A stretch of 5,308 bases of DNA from an uncultured Mycoplasmatota bacterium (GTDB lineage Bacteria; Bacillota_I; Bacilli_A; RF39; UBA660), in NCBI GenBank assembly GCA_947645535.1, contig CANSDD010000084.1, positions 1-5,308 of the forward strand. The letters run 5' to 3'. Both the position numbers and the translations under genes were made by a program. Numbering within the stretch: the stretch's first letter is position 1; the number at the start of each line of letters is the position of its first letter. Below the pieces are notes generated by a model. The model was not told the DNA's origin. It made no database searches and saw only the letters and a program-made list of their open reading frames with translations. Shown piece after piece: positions 4,984 to 5,308 of the stretch.

Positions 4984-5103
4984 ATGAGATTTTTTGCTTC
5001 AATTTTAAAAACATTAGGACTTAGTAGTGCAACTATGGGAAGTCAAGCTTGTTCTTGCTGGGTACTTGATGAACCAGAATGCCCAAAAAGTTTAATAAAA
5101 TAA
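4984..5103 (+). CDS. agrD: AgrD-type cyclic autoinducing peptide precursor
   Basis: A 39-residue peptide with AAAGGAG (4968-4974) nine bases before its ATG, directly behind agrB. It has the three parts of AgrD: an amphipathic N-terminal leader (MRFFASILKTLGL), a Cys-containing core (SQACSCWVL), and the conserved acidic tail DEPECPKSLIK, which aligns with DEVEVPKEL of S. aureus AgrD. By that alignment AgrB would cut between Leu28 and Asp29. The usual ring Cys five residues before the cut is a Ser; Cys residues lie at 23 and 25 instead, so the ring would hold six or four residues. If the cut is after Asp29, Cys25 gives the standard five. A third Cys (33) lies in the tail. The cleaved peptide should be exported and sensed by a membrane kinase. 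Confidence 0.93.
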   Translation: MRFFASILKTLGLSSATMGSQACSCWVLDEPECPKSLIK

Positions 5104-5162
5104 AAAAATTGATTTGACATGTTATACTGTAGACTCTAATGTTTACAGTTTTTTAGTCTCAA
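5104..5162. other. Short spacer with alternative hairpins and a TTGACA
   Basis: ACTGTA (5126-5131) and TACAGT (5144-5149) form a 6-bp stem around 12 nt, followed by six Ts (5149-5154), a weak terminator form after agrD. AGACT (5131-5135) can instead pair with AGTCT (5155-5159). A TTGACA (5114-5119) has only a -10 of TCTAAT at 15-bp spacing (5135-5140), so promoter activity is doubtful. Confidence 0.35.
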
Positions 5163-5196
5163 AAAATACTGATTTCAACCAGTATTTTATTTTTTT
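5163..5196 (+). terminator. Terminator between the convergent agrBD and kinase genes
   Basis: AAAATACTG (5163-5171) and CAGTATTTT (5180-5188) form a perfect 9-bp stem with an 8-nt loop. On the plus strand Ts continue after the stem (5190-5196). On the minus strand the stem ends in a T-run (5166-5161), so it probably serves both genes. The right arm overlaps the stop codon of the minus-strand kinase gene. Confidence 0.75.
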
Positions 5197-5308
5197 CTTT
5201 CCAGTTTAATAATCAAACGCTGCGTAAATTCATCATTGGTAATCATCTTTTCGTTTTTTAGTAATTTATTTTTAGCTATCAATTCTCTTACCAAAGGTAA
5301 CCCATAAC
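5187..5308 (-). CDS. C-terminal end of a GHKL ATPase domain, probable AgrC-like sensor kinase (partial)
   Basis: An open minus-strand frame enters from the right edge and stops at 5189-5187, leaving 39 complete residues: (G)YGLPLVRELIAKN, a charged linker, then DEFTQRLIIKLERKK. The [G]YGLPLV pattern is the last glycine motif of GHKL histidine-kinase ATPase domains, followed by a helix and a final strand of the form F-x-Q-x-L-x-I-K as in clostridial AgrC-type kinases. The residue before the Tyr is cut but its last two bases (GT) allow Gly. Next to agrBD the natural reading is the receptor kinase for the autoinducing peptide, convergent with it. The sensor part and any agrA lie outside the window, so the call rests on a short stretch. 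Confidence 0.65.
   Translation of the reverse strand, partial: YGLPLVRELIAKNKLLKNEKMITNDEFTQRLIIKLERKK

Overview
The window is AT-rich, with strong AGGAGG-type ribosome binding sites and a cold-shock gene, a long-form HPF gene and secA in a row on the minus strand, next to an agr-type quorum-sensing locus. This points to a low-GC Gram-positive (Bacillota), probably a clostridial or erysipelotrichial-type anaerobe. A tandem pair of Spo0A-box-like sites suggests a spore-forming lineage. The exact genus cannot be read from the sequence.

Layout, left to right. 1-2450 (minus): secA, lacking only its extreme C-terminus, which continues past the left edge. 2451-3202: a 750-bp stretch with no conventional gene but dense in signals. 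It holds a long hairpin with a minus-strand T-run just upstream of secA. It also holds what looks like an undescribed type I toxin-antitoxin locus: a strong plus-strand promoter (2661-2689), a 22-residue one-helix membrane peptide (2796-2864), and an opposing strong minus-strand promoter (2998-3026) that would make an antisense RNA of about 125 nt, ending in a hairpin terminator (2867-2909) right after the peptide's stop codon. 3203-3736 (minus): hpf, ribosome hibernation factor, with its own extended -10 promoter. 3817-4029 (minus): a 70-residue cold-shock protein with its own promoter and terminator. 4030-4343: a divergent regulatory region between csp and agrB, with a tandem Spo0A-box-like pair, a 21-bp-spaced direct repeat and a 33-bp dyad covering the agrB promoter. 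4353-5103 (plus): agrB and agrD, the processing enzyme and precursor of a cyclic autoinducing peptide. 5163-5196: an apparently bidirectional terminator. 5187-5308 (minus): the C-terminal end of a GHKL-type ATPase domain, probably an AgrC-like sensor kinase, convergent with agrBD.

How it fits together. secA, hpf and csp are housekeeping and stress genes (protein export, ribosome dimerisation in stationary phase, RNA chaperoning). The agr genes form a signalling module: AgrB cuts AgrD and cyclises the product, and the kinase whose end is visible at the right edge would be the natural receptor. The most novel-looking parts are the small TA-like locus between hpf and secA, the AgrD core with a Cys-Ser-Cys motif that does not give the usual five-residue ring, and the regulatory sites upstream of agrB.
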